Shown: positions 28,401 to 37,058 of the stretch, piece by piece
How the letters are laid out: each line of letters opens with the position of its first letter
Position numbering within the stretch: position 1 is the stretch's first letter
Assembly (NCBI GenBank): GCA_013298665.1
Contig: JAAFIK010000008.1
Coordinates: forward strand, 1-64,000
Reading direction: 5' to 3'
DNA from: Chitinophagales bacterium
GTDB taxonomy: Bacteria; Bacteroidota; Bacteroidia; Chitinophagales; Chitinophagaceae
DNA: 64,000 nucleotides
Made by a program: the position numbers and the translations under genes
Notes under the pieces: generated by a model
The model's database searches: none
The model's input: only the letters and a program-made list of their open reading frames with translations
What the model was told of the DNA's origin: nothing

Positions 28401-31159
28401 AAGTAGACGCCAGGCAATTGCCCGTACCGATGAAAAGCCGAAGGGTATATGCGCCACCGGTTACTGATGTACAAAAGAAAATCACTGCTATTTGCGAGGA
28501 AGTTATGGCCATTCCTGATATCGGGATCAACGATAATTTCTTTGAGCTGGGCGGACACAGTCTGCATATGGTACGCATGGCGAATAAGATCAATGTAACT
28601 TTTCAAAAGCAGATCAGGATCAAGGATTTGTTTACGAATCATACGGTCAGCCTCATCAGTGAGTTGATTGAAGCCAAAGATCCTGCTGAGCGCAACCGGA
28701 TTATACCCAAAACAAGTATTGGCGGAAAATATTTCCCTTTATCGCCATCCCAATACCGGTTGTGGATATCAGCACAACTGGGTGGCAATACGGCCTTTAA
28801 TGTGCCGGTACTGTTTAATATTACGGGCGACTTCAATCTTGAATATTTCAGGATGGTTATCCATGCCCTGATTGAAAGGCATGAAGCCCTGCGTACTTCT
28901 TTCCGTTTCAACGAAAAGAAAGAAATCTGCCAGTATATTTCAGATATGGATGAGCTTAACTTCAAAGTGGATTACACACCTGAAATACTGCCGGATGCTG
29001 AAATCACGCGCCGCATAAACGAGATCATTGCATCGGACTTTGACCTTGACCGTGGTCCATTGATCAAGTCGGGCGTTTATCGTTCTGAAAAAGGCGTATG
29101 GGCAATGTATATCCTTATTCACCACCTGGTTACAGATGGCTGGTCGAGCGAGATCGTACTGGAAGAGATCACCAAAAACTACAACTCGTTGATGCAAACC
29201 GGCAAGTTGTATAATTTTAAACCATTGGAGATCCAGTATAAAGATTATACCGTTTGGCTTCGCGAGAACCTGGAACGGATATTCTCTAATGAGGAGTCGT
29301 TCTGGATGAAATCGTTTAAAAAGGAGATTGTGCATTTCAGCCTGCCTATTGAAAAGACAAGACCCAAAAAGAAGACTTATAATGGTAATGGGGTAAACCT
29401 CTGGAGTTCACTTTACCTCAACGAGCGTATCAATGAGTATGTAAAGAAAAACAACCAGACTGCGTTCTCGTTTGTACTGGCTGTTTACAAGGTATTGCTG
29501 TACCGCTATACGAAACTGACCGATTTTACCGTAGGTACGCCTATCTCCGGGCGCATCAATCTGCAAACGGAAAACCAGATCGGCTTATACCTGAATACAT
29601 TGCCAATCCGCAGCCAGTTTTCGGGAAGCGATACTTTTAAGGAAGTGATCGACAACGAGAACAAAGTGATGAAGGAGAGCCATGACAACCAGTTGTTTCA
29701 GATTGATGAATTGCTGAAACGACTGGACATCAAAACTCCGGTTGGGCATTCCCCGCTGTTCAATACCATGATCATTTTCCAGAACCAGACCTCGCTGGGT
29801 TTCACCAGTGTGGATAATGCCAAGGAAATGGATGTGCATATTGAACCACGCGACTTTAACGGCCTGACTTCACAGTTCGATATTGTGATTGCCTTTACAG
29901 AAACCAGGGATAAACTGGAAATCAATTCTGCCTACAACACAATCATCTACGAACAGGAGCATGTGAAAATGCTCATGATCGACCTGATTTATCTTCTTGA
30001 AAAGGTACTGGAAAACCCTTATCAGACGCTTGATGATTTCTTTGCTAAAACGGAATATGAGTTCATGTGTGACAAGCCCATCGAATTTAAAACACCCCAT
30101 TATGTGGAGCCGGAAGACGAAGAAGTGGTTATTGATGAGCATTATGTTTCCAGGGGTGTTGGCAACGTAGTGGTGAAAAGCGGACTGAAGGAAATCCTTG
30201 ATAAATACCTTGAGAATGAGATTGAGTTTGATGATGACTATTTCTCCCGCGGGGGTAATTCTCTTGGTGCAATACAAGCGATCAATGACATCAATGAGAA
30301 ATTCGATGTTCAGTTCTCCATCCTCGACTTCTACAACAACTCATCCATCAATAAACTGCATGACCTTATTGTTGGTGAAGGCGGTGGCGATGAGGCCGTG
30401 CTGCCCGAGGTGGCAGAAGTAGTAATGCCTGCCACGGCTGCACTGCCTGGTAAGGACATTTTTGTACGGCTTACCCAGGCAGACCAGAACCTGCCGGATA
30501 TGTATATGATACCGCCGATACTGGGTAGCGGTGTGGTGTTCAAACCACTGGCCGATAAGGTGAAAGACTATTTCAATGTATATGGTGTGGATATACCGGT
30601 ACTTGACAACCAAAAAGATATCATTGGTGCTTTATCGCAAATCATCTATGATGCTATCCTTAAGGCCAGGGCAGATGATGATGTGATCTTCCTGCTTGGT
30701 TATTCTATCGGTGTAAATATGGCTTATGAGGTAACCAAACTGCTTGAGGCGAAAGGTAAGGAGGTAGTGCTTTTCCTGATGGATCGCGGACCTGAAACCA
30801 ACGGAAATCCGGGTATGACTGAAGCACTTGTTAAGGATGTCATCGAACAGCATCGCCCGCTTATTGAGATGCTTGCTGTAAAAGGTGAAGAGCCTGTAAT
30901 CGAAGCAAGAATCAGGCAGGTACTCACAGGCATGGATCATTATACGGTAGCCGGGAAAATAAATGCCCCTGTATGCAGCTTCGAATGTAAGGATAATCCA
31001 TTGCATGATTATATGCAGAACTGGACTGAATTTACCACAGGAAAGCATGAGGTAATAATGCTTTCAGGCGGCCACTATGACGCGTTGCGTCAGGAGAATG
31101 TGGTGGTTATATCGGAAAAAATAAAAAATATATATCATGAAAGGTCAAGTGTTCATTAA
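25430..31159 (+). CDS. Non-ribosomal peptide synthetase: TubC-like docking - C - A - T - C - T - TE; second module lacks an A domain
   Basis: C motifs HHLIADGES and HHLVTDGWS; A motif YILYTSGSTGKPKG; T motifs DNFFELGGHSLHM and DDYFSRGGNSLGA; TE motif GYSIG. No A-domain motif between the second C and second T. Hand-aligned A code DVLQCGHID(K), not recognised. Confidence 0.92.
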   Translation: MIKVLTELKSKGVFLSLDATGENLSIKGKIGNLSDEDKDGLRQQKNEIIDFLKNQEQGSQIIPVGLVKGDVLDLAPNQKSIWVYEKIEGSSTAYTIPGIYSFEMPSLDDNKFFKSIQQLAEQNDVLRTVFIEENDNPQQRILPSLNVIDHVQIMDVQQEKDPQASVKSIIDEHFNRPFNISEKPLWEIILFRLPENQYQFFLKVHHLIADGESLNLIIKRALQIYSVSEDIPMQHEKSLQYKDYVFWINDRQNFKSSAAFWTKELGGYEDDFRLPADFTDAGERSFTGKEWHYVFDRAVSDSAYAYAQSKKLSIASVLTGAAAIVLSKRSRKDDLVIGMPSVGRNQYQLWNTIGNFVNTLPLRIPVDYSLTSAAFLTGIQQKYHGALDNQLYPFSYMLEDIGYQYKEDEFPLFNIMISIPNNQKIESFDQQVKTNNRNSLYDITFTFIEAKGDVQLITEYNAARFAESTVRQMALEVEFALKGLVNEASPALASVSLITPEAEHHILTEQCRSGKPVAVTYHSVTEILREQAGKHPDKTATVFNDNVAAATYAEIWNASSALANHMADRGVKKGDRVTVILPKTISQLTAMWASWMIGAIYIPIDTDYPQDRIDTIIADAEPVLVIDRDFMKTYAEREQQVPAGLADAQSLSPGDIAYILYTSGSTGKPKGVVVSHGNLVNKMCEEIQTLSLDEHTTTITITNLVFDVSLLETVLPLCCGGKVMIADEFITTDISTLVAYIVQHGVTILQGTPTYFSLFMEEIRRFYNKGINETVKHVCIGGESLNKALADRFAEFLPGISLNNHYGPTEITIDAITNPGVKLFDSNIIGMPIGNTEAYVLDGQGNLLPENVAGELVIAGPSVTQGYWNDPELTAQKFRSIRYTSGRAYFTGDLAKRMPNGNIEFIGRKDKQVKIRGYRVELDEINNNVLQVGGIVSAHTGVYNNLLVCWVVSNGATEDDIIGYLTTKLPTYMLPTAIEFMDTMPVTANGKVDARQLPVPMKSRRVYAPPVTDVQKKITAICEEVMAIPDIGINDNFFELGGHSLHMVRMANKINVTFQKQIRIKDLFTNHTVSLISELIEAKDPAERNRIIPKTSIGGKYFPLSPSQYRLWISAQLGGNTAFNVPVLFNITGDFNLEYFRMVIHALIERHEALRTSFRFNEKKEICQYISDMDELNFKVDYTPEILPDAEITRRINEIIASDFDLDRGPLIKSGVYRSEKGVWAMYILIHHLVTDGWSSEIVLEEITKNYNSLMQTGKLYNFKPLEIQYKDYTVWLRENLERIFSNEESFWMKSFKKEIVHFSLPIEKTRPKKKTYNGNGVNLWSSLYLNERINEYVKKNNQTAFSFVLAVYKVLLYRYTKLTDFTVGTPISGRINLQTENQIGLYLNTLPIRSQFSGSDTFKEVIDNENKVMKESHDNQLFQIDELLKRLDIKTPVGHSPLFNTMIIFQNQTSLGFTSVDNAKEMDVHIEPRDFNGLTSQFDIVIAFTETRDKLEINSAYNTIIYEQEHVKMLMIDLIYLLEKVLENPYQTLDDFFAKTEYEFMCDKPIEFKTPHYVEPEDEEVVIDEHYVSRGVGNVVVKSGLKEILDKYLENEIEFDDDYFSRGGNSLGAIQAINDINEKFDVQFSILDFYNNSSINKLHDLIVGEGGGDEAVLPEVAEVVMPATAALPGKDIFVRLTQADQNLPDMYMIPPILGSGVVFKPLADKVKDYFNVYGVDIPVLDNQKDIIGALSQIIYDAILKARADDDVIFLLGYSIGVNMAYEVTKLLEAKGKEVVLFLMDRGPETNGNPGMTEALVKDVIEQHRPLIEMLAVKGEEPVIEARIRQVLTGMDHYTVAGKINAPVCSFECKDNPLHDYMQNWTEFTTGKHEVIMLSGGHYDALRQENVVVISEKIKNIYHERSSVH

Positions 31160-32090
31160 TTATTTAGACTGTTACATTCCGGAAGACAGGCTGTATTTTG
31201 AAGAGAATAAAGAATTTTTCAATGAGCCCCATCCGGGTGTTCCGTTCGACAGTTCTGAAAAGTTTTTCGATTTTGTAAAAAAGTACCTTGACATTGACAG
31301 TGTTACTATAGAAAAGAATCTTACACTGGAAGAAATGGCTATGGGCTTGCTGAAGAAAAACCTGGATGCGGGTAAAATTGACCCTGCCACAATCACGCAT
31401 ATCGTGCTGGCACCGGATTTGTATAACCACCTGCCCAGTTTCGGACATCGGGTGCAGTTTGAACTGAACATGCCCAGGGCAAGTGTGGTAAGGATAACGG
31501 ATAATTTTTGTGCAAACATTGATGTTGCAATCGGCTGGGTTGCAAAGATGATTGAAGGGGAAACAGCGCCGGTGAACGTACTCGTTATTGCCGGAACGCG
31601 TCTGGGTGAAGGATTTGATATTCGTGTGGTGGGGAGCTACGGTGTACTCGGTGATGCAGCGGGCATCATGCTGATGTCCAACAACAGGGAAAATGCGATT
31701 GCTGAAGTATTGGGTCAGGAAACCGTTACAAAGGGGGTTTTGTACAATGCAGATCTTGCAAAGGATAATACCATTCTGCATTTTCAATCGTATTCCGAAA
31801 GCGTTAAGAAGGTATTGGCGAAGTGTAAGCTTACTGCTGCTGACGTATCGCAGGTACTGCTGCACAACGCCAACCAGATGCTTGTTACCGAAACCCTCAA
31901 GTCCTGCGGCATCAAGCCCGATAAGATTGATAAAACCAATCACAAAAAATATGGTCACTTAGGCACGGTTGATTTGTTGCTCAACCTTAAAACCAATATT
32001 GAAAATGCCCCATCAAACCAGGAAAATCTTATTTCTGTGAACCTTGGGGTGGTAGGCACATATGTTTCAACTTTATTTAAAAAAATATAA
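31137..32090 (+). CDS. Beta-ketoacyl-ACP synthase III-like (thiolase-fold) protein, possibly an acyltransferase
   Basis: DNFCANIDVAIG (active Cys region), LLHNANQML (His region), YGHLGTVDLLLNL where KASIII usually has YGNTSAASIP; overlaps the NRPS 3' end. Confidence 0.75.
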   Translation: MKGQVFINYLDCYIPEDRLYFEENKEFFNEPHPGVPFDSSEKFFDFVKKYLDIDSVTIEKNLTLEEMAMGLLKKNLDAGKIDPATITHIVLAPDLYNHLPSFGHRVQFELNMPRASVVRITDNFCANIDVAIGWVAKMIEGETAPVNVLVIAGTRLGEGFDIRVVGSYGVLGDAAGIMLMSNNRENAIAEVLGQETVTKGVLYNADLAKDNTILHFQSYSESVKKVLAKCKLTAADVSQVLLHNANQMLVTETLKSCGIKPDKIDKTNHKKYGHLGTVDLLLNLKTNIENAPSNQENLISVNLGVVGTYVSTLFKKI

Positions 32091-32094
32091 TACA

Positions 32095-32358
32095 ATGGAC
32101 GTACAAAAAATCGTGCTGGATACGATAAAAGAGAAAGGTGAAGAACTTTCGCTTCATATTGAAGCAGCGGATAATGATAAACTCAAAGACCTGGGTTTTG
32201 ATTCCATCCAGTTTCTGGGGGTTGTCATTTCTATCTGCGAAAAGCTGAATATTGATATGAACCATGTAAACAGCATGGAAATATCCACCGAAAACAGCAT
32301 AACCGAATTTGTAAACAATTTCAGGGTGTACATGCCCGGCGAAGTTTCTTTGAATTGA
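32095..32358 (+). CDS. Free-standing acyl/peptidyl carrier protein
   Basis: LKDLGFDSIQFLGVVISICEKLNID around the phosphopantetheine Ser; 87 aa. Confidence 0.85.
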   Translation: MDVQKIVLDTIKEKGEELSLHIEAADNDKLKDLGFDSIQFLGVVISICEKLNIDMNHVNSMEISTENSITEFVNNFRVYMPGEVSLN

Positions 32359-32365
32359 TTGAGCT

Positions 32366-33928
32366 ATGAGACATATATTTGATCAGAAAGCACCCGTTTT
32401 ATCGGGTATTATTACCGAGTATGCACAGCGTACACCTGAAAGGAATGCTATAAAGGATGGCGCTACTGAATACAGTTTCGGAGCGCTTGAGATTCTTTCC
32501 AATAACCTTGCACAGCGCCTGGTGGAAACTTACCATGTCCGTAAGGGACAACGTATTCTTTTTATTGCAGAAAAGGCCAGTGAGATCATTGTTGCTGTTA
32601 TTGCTACATGGAAAGCCGGTGCTGTTTTTGTGCCGGTAGATCGCAATAATGGCGCTAACCGGACTAAATTTATCATTGATAATGTTTCACCTGCTGTTAT
32701 CATTTCTTCACAGGAACTGCTCACGAAGTTTGCCGAGGTTATAGCAGACATTCCGACGATCAGTTATGAGTTCATCAGGACAATGGATAAAGTGAACGAC
32801 AGTTTTACCAGCAAGCCCGAAGTTGTTGGTGATGATATTGCGATAATACTGCATACTTCCGGCTCAACAGGCAATCCCAAAGGGGTTGTACTTGAGCATA
32901 AAAGTGTTGTTGCCTATTTCAGGGCACATAACCTGCTTTTCCTTTTTGATGAAGAGTGCAAGAATATTAACTACGGACCTTACCACTTCGATGTAAGCAT
33001 ACAGGACACTTTTCTGCCGCTTTATTTCGGCGCGGCTGTTTATGTTTACCGTGGCATGCTCATCTCTACCATCGTGATCAACCTGCTGCTGAAAGAATCT
33101 GCAACACATGTTATTGCGGTATCTTCTGTACTTGCCCTGATTACGGGGGATAAAGACGAGATACAGAAACTCAAAGGGTCAGGACTGAAAGTGTGTATGA
33201 CAGGCGGAGAGATCTGTGATACCAAGCTGATCAACAAATGGCTGGCAACATTACCGGATATCCGGCTGTATAATGGTTATGGTCCTACAGAATGTAATTC
33301 ACTTTGTATGGCCTACCAGATACCTGTTGCAGATTATGATCGTGATGCACTTTTTCCCATAGGCAAACCTTTTGATCAGATGAAGGTAGCGCTGATTGAT
33401 GGCAACATGGAAGAGATTACGGAGAATGGTAAAACTGGTACGCTTATCGTGGCAGGCCCGCAATTGATGCGCGAGTACTGGAATCTTCCCGATCATACCG
33501 AAAAAGCCTTCTTCTGGCTCCGTGGTGAGCGATATTATATTACCGGTGATCTGGCAAAGCGGGATGATGAAGGCAATTATTATTTTGAAGGCAGAAACGA
33601 CAGTGAAGTAAAGATACATGGACGTCGCATCAATCTCAACGAAATCAGGAACTGTCTGCTGCGGATTGAAGATACAGATTATGCGGTTGTGGGTACTGTT
33701 GCTGTAAATAACACCACGAGTATATACGCCTATGTTTATCAGTCTGCTGAAAAGAAGCAACTGGAGCAGCCATACATTATTGAGTTTCTCCGTAAAACCC
33801 TTCCGGAATACATGATACCCAAGTATGTTTTTGTATCCAGTGAAATCATCAAAACCAGTACCAATAAAATCAATGAACAGGAAATCAGAAAGGATGTAGA
33901 GTCAAAAATATTAGCCGTTACTAATTAA
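32366..33928 (+). CDS. Stand-alone amino-acid adenylation enzyme
   Basis: IILHTSGSTGNPKGVVLEH, YNGYGPTECN, YITGDLAKRDDEGNYYFEGRNDSEVKIHGRRINLNEI; no C or T domain. Hand-aligned code DVQIMGGSL(K), not recognised. Confidence 0.9.
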   Translation: MRHIFDQKAPVLSGIITEYAQRTPERNAIKDGATEYSFGALEILSNNLAQRLVETYHVRKGQRILFIAEKASEIIVAVIATWKAGAVFVPVDRNNGANRTKFIIDNVSPAVIISSQELLTKFAEVIADIPTISYEFIRTMDKVNDSFTSKPEVVGDDIAIILHTSGSTGNPKGVVLEHKSVVAYFRAHNLLFLFDEECKNINYGPYHFDVSIQDTFLPLYFGAAVYVYRGMLISTIVINLLLKESATHVIAVSSVLALITGDKDEIQKLKGSGLKVCMTGGEICDTKLINKWLATLPDIRLYNGYGPTECNSLCMAYQIPVADYDRDALFPIGKPFDQMKVALIDGNMEEITENGKTGTLIVAGPQLMREYWNLPDHTEKAFFWLRGERYYITGDLAKRDDEGNYYFEGRNDSEVKIHGRRINLNEIRNCLLRIEDTDYAVVGTVAVNNTTSIYAYVYQSAEKKQLEQPYIIEFLRKTLPEYMIPKYVFVSSEIIKTSTNKINEQEIRKDVESKILAVTN

Positions 33929-33955
33929 TTATATAAACAAAAAACACATACTACA

Positions 33956-35119
33956 ATGAGCAACTATTATCAATTTTATGAAAATTTGATGAAGATACCA
34001 CCAATAAAGTTGAAAGATTCGTGGTTGATTACAAAGTACGATGATGTAAAGTATTGCCTGAAGGAAGACAAACTTTTTTCAGTACAGCGGGTACCCCTGA
34101 TGTTCAGCGCACCGGATACGGATAAAACCAATCCAAAAGTGCAATTTGCTGAAGACATCCTTACAAAATGGATCATACACAAAGATACCGGGGCTACTGA
34201 AACCAAACGTGAGGTGGTGCAGAACCTGGTTAACTATACCAATACCAACCTTAAAGACGATACCATTAAGTACTATGAGTATTACCTCGATAAACTCAGG
34301 GACAGGGAAGAGTATGACCTGAAGTATGACCTCATACTGCCGATTGTAGTGTCCAATACAATGAGCATGCTCAATATGAAGCGGAGTAAATTTATTGAAG
34401 AACAAATCCGCACGATCTATAAGCATGTTGAAGTGGTGTCTATAGCTGTTGAAGACGTAACCATGCACGGCAATGACCGCATCATGGAATTCGCAGACAG
34501 CCTGCTCTACCTGGTAAAAATCAGTGCTGAGTATGATGGCATCAGCGATGTATTTCCTATAGAAGATTTTAATACGAATAACTACACGCTTGTTCAGCTC
34601 CAGAACAGTCTTATTCTTGGCACACTGGTATTCAGTAGTATTAACCTGATTGTAAACGCGATCAAGGTAATGAAGGATCATGCGGACATGGTGACAGATG
34701 ACAATATTAAGGATTGTATTCTTGAGGCTACCCGTATTGAGTCTCCCGTGCAGGGTGTATTGCGTATCGCTACTGAAGACGTTGTACTGCGTAACGCACA
34801 GATCAAAAAAGGGGATTGCCTTACTGTACTCGTAGGTGCTGCCAACCGCGATGGTACAGTGCCGGAATTCAAAGATCCGAAGAAGTTTGACCTTGATCGT
34901 AAGAAAGCACCATTGCTGACTTATGGGTATGGTATCCATGCCTGTATCGGCCAACGGCTTTCTATGGATTTTGCTCAGATACTTGTAACACGGATGTGGA
35001 ACGACAACAACTTTGAAATCAAAGACTTTGTATGGGCCGACGAAATGGTAGGGTACAGGAGTATGCGTTCCATAACAGTAACCAATAAAATACATGCAGG
35101 AGAGCTTCAGGAGGCATAA
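33956..35119 (+). CDS. Cytochrome P450
   Basis: Heme-ligand motif YGYGIHACIGQRLSMDFAQ; upstream EATRIESPVQG. Confidence 0.9.
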   Translation: MSNYYQFYENLMKIPPIKLKDSWLITKYDDVKYCLKEDKLFSVQRVPLMFSAPDTDKTNPKVQFAEDILTKWIIHKDTGATETKREVVQNLVNYTNTNLKDDTIKYYEYYLDKLRDREEYDLKYDLILPIVVSNTMSMLNMKRSKFIEEQIRTIYKHVEVVSIAVEDVTMHGNDRIMEFADSLLYLVKISAEYDGISDVFPIEDFNTNNYTLVQLQNSLILGTLVFSSINLIVNAIKVMKDHADMVTDDNIKDCILEATRIESPVQGVLRIATEDVVLRNAQIKKGDCLTVLVGAANRDGTVPEFKDPKKFDLDRKKAPLLTYGYGIHACIGQRLSMDFAQILVTRMWNDNNFEIKDFVWADEMVGYRSMRSITVTNKIHAGELQEA

Positions 35120-35267
35120 GTGACCGGATGTCATACTGCATAACTATTTTTCGACGCAACCAGGAATCCGGATAACAGGTTCGCTGTACGGTTGTTGCCA
35201 TATTGCTGGTGATGACTTGGATATGCCCGAAAGCACTCAATATTTAAAACAAACCATATAAGAGATC

Positions 35268-36632
35268 ATGATAAGCAACGAAAAAGTTTACGATGTACTG
35301 GGGATTGGTTTTGGCCCTGCCAATATCTCGGTAGCCATTGCCATGGAAAGCGATGAGGTTGGATTTGCAGGAACGCGTTTATTCCTGGAAAGCAAGCAAG
35401 GCTCTATCTGGCAGGAGCACATGCTTTTTGAAGGATCAGATATCCAGAATAATCCTTTACGGGATATGGTTACGCCCAGAAATCCGAGGAGCCGTTTCGG
35501 CTTTATCAGTTTCCTGCATGCCAAAAACCGGTTTATGAAATTCCTCAATACCGGTCTGCATCATCCTTACCGGATAGAATATGCCCAGTATGTAGCCTGG
35601 GTTGCAGAACACTTTCAAAAGGATGTCCGTTATAATACCACGGTTACGGATATCCAGTTGCTGGATGATGACGGCAAACCCCTGTATAAACTGATGGACA
35701 GGGATGGTAATACCTATTATGGAAGAACGCTTGTCATGGCGCCGGGCAGAACACCCATGATTCCACCTGCATTTACAGCATTGCAGACAGACAGGGTTAT
35801 ACACCTGAACGATTACCTGAAAACGATGGCCAGATACCCCGCGGAAGCACTGAGCAGAATTGCTGTTGTCGGGGGCAGTCAGAGTGCAGTAGAAATATTG
35901 CTTCACCTTTCCGATACACACCCCAAATCTGAATTGCTGGGTATCAGCAGGTGCTTTGGTTACAAACAGAAGGATGTCAATCCTTTTACCGGAGAAGTTT
36001 ATTTTCAGGAATTTGTAGATATCTTTTATCATGCAGACCGCGCTACAAAACGCCGCTTGCAGGATGACCTCAGGCTCACCAATTATTCTGCAAGTGATGC
36101 AGATGTACTGGATGCCCTTTACAAAAAGATGTATATGCAGGAAGTACAGGGCAATGAAAAGATCACCATACACCGCAGCGCACATATCCAGTCTGCTTTA
36201 GTAATGGATGAAAATAGTGTACGGATCGGCTTGAAGAAACTGGAACACCCGGAATTGTTTTATGAAGATGTATCTCTGGTGATACTGGCTACGGGCTTCA
36301 AGGACATAGGAATGCCTGATGAGAACGACAGGGGGAACCTCGAACCATATCCAAAATTATTTGCTCCTGTAATTGATCATATTCAACTCGACGATCGCGG
36401 CTGTTTGCTGATCAACAGAAACTATTCTGCCAACCTGAAAAATTATGCCGGAGACTCTTGCTTTGTAAACGGGCTTTGTGAGTCATCGCATGGTATGGGT
36501 GATGCGGGTTCCTTCAGCCTGTTGAGTTTCCGTTCGGGCGAAATCGTAACAGGACTTAACAACTACCTTGCGGCTATAGACGGGCAAAAAAAAACTAATG
36601 GTGTAGCCAGGCCGGAAGACATCTATGCCTGA
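35268..36632 (+). CDS. L-lysine/L-ornithine N-hydroxylase family flavin monooxygenase
   Basis: VLGIGFGPANISVAIAM, IQNNPLRDMVTPRNPRSRFGFISFLH, VVGGSQSAVEI, LATGFKD are signatures of the SidA/PvdA/IucD family. Confidence 0.9.
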   Translation: MISNEKVYDVLGIGFGPANISVAIAMESDEVGFAGTRLFLESKQGSIWQEHMLFEGSDIQNNPLRDMVTPRNPRSRFGFISFLHAKNRFMKFLNTGLHHPYRIEYAQYVAWVAEHFQKDVRYNTTVTDIQLLDDDGKPLYKLMDRDGNTYYGRTLVMAPGRTPMIPPAFTALQTDRVIHLNDYLKTMARYPAEALSRIAVVGGSQSAVEILLHLSDTHPKSELLGISRCFGYKQKDVNPFTGEVYFQEFVDIFYHADRATKRRLQDDLRLTNYSASDADVLDALYKKMYMQEVQGNEKITIHRSAHIQSALVMDENSVRIGLKKLEHPELFYEDVSLVILATGFKDIGMPDENDRGNLEPYPKLFAPVIDHIQLDDRGCLLINRNYSANLKNYAGDSCFVNGLCESSHGMGDAGSFSLLSFRSGEIVTGLNNYLAAIDGQKKTNGVARPEDIYA

Positions 36633-36675
36633 AAAGCCTGTGAACATTTTTAAAAATAAAACATAAATAAGGATC

Positions 36676-37056
36676 ATGCAACAAGTAAAAAAAATCAATT
36701 TTAACGAACTGAAACACGAGTATGGCGTTGACGGACAACGGCTGCTTCCCTGGGGTGATGCAGAATCTCCGTTTCCTTTTGGCGGTGCCTATTGTGTTAC
36801 CCGGGCGGGTACGGTATCCATGCCGCATGTAAACGAACCTTCTGATGAGGAAGAGATGTTTATCGGTATCTCCGGAGTGGCAAAAATCATTATTGGTGAT
36901 GATACGCATGAGATCAGTAAAGGAGATGTATTTTTTATTCCTTCCGGGATCAATCACTATGTAGATAATCCCAATCAGGAAGACTTTCATTTTTATGCAT
37001 TATGGTGGAACAGTGATATTGTTTCCGGATTTGTTAATAAAAAGAACAGTAAATAA
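36676..37056 (+). CDS. Cupin-domain protein
   Basis: VSMPHVNEPSDEEEMFIGISGVAKIIIG...GDVFFIPSGINHYVDN cupin motifs. Confidence 0.88.
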   Translation: MQQVKKINFNELKHEYGVDGQRLLPWGDAESPFPFGGAYCVTRAGTVSMPHVNEPSDEEEMFIGISGVAKIIIGDDTHEISKGDVFFIPSGINHYVDNPNQEDFHFYALWWNSDIVSGFVNKKNSK

Positions 37057-37058
37057 CA

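Noticed and set aside
35268-36632. Simple hydroxamate-siderophore interpretation of the N-hydroxylase
   Set aside because: No obvious hydroxyornithine formyltransferase (PvdF-like) or dedicated hydroxamate acyltransferase; the neighbouring cupin and MetRS-like genes argue for N-N chemistry. Kept as an alternative because of the GNAT and TonB receptor.
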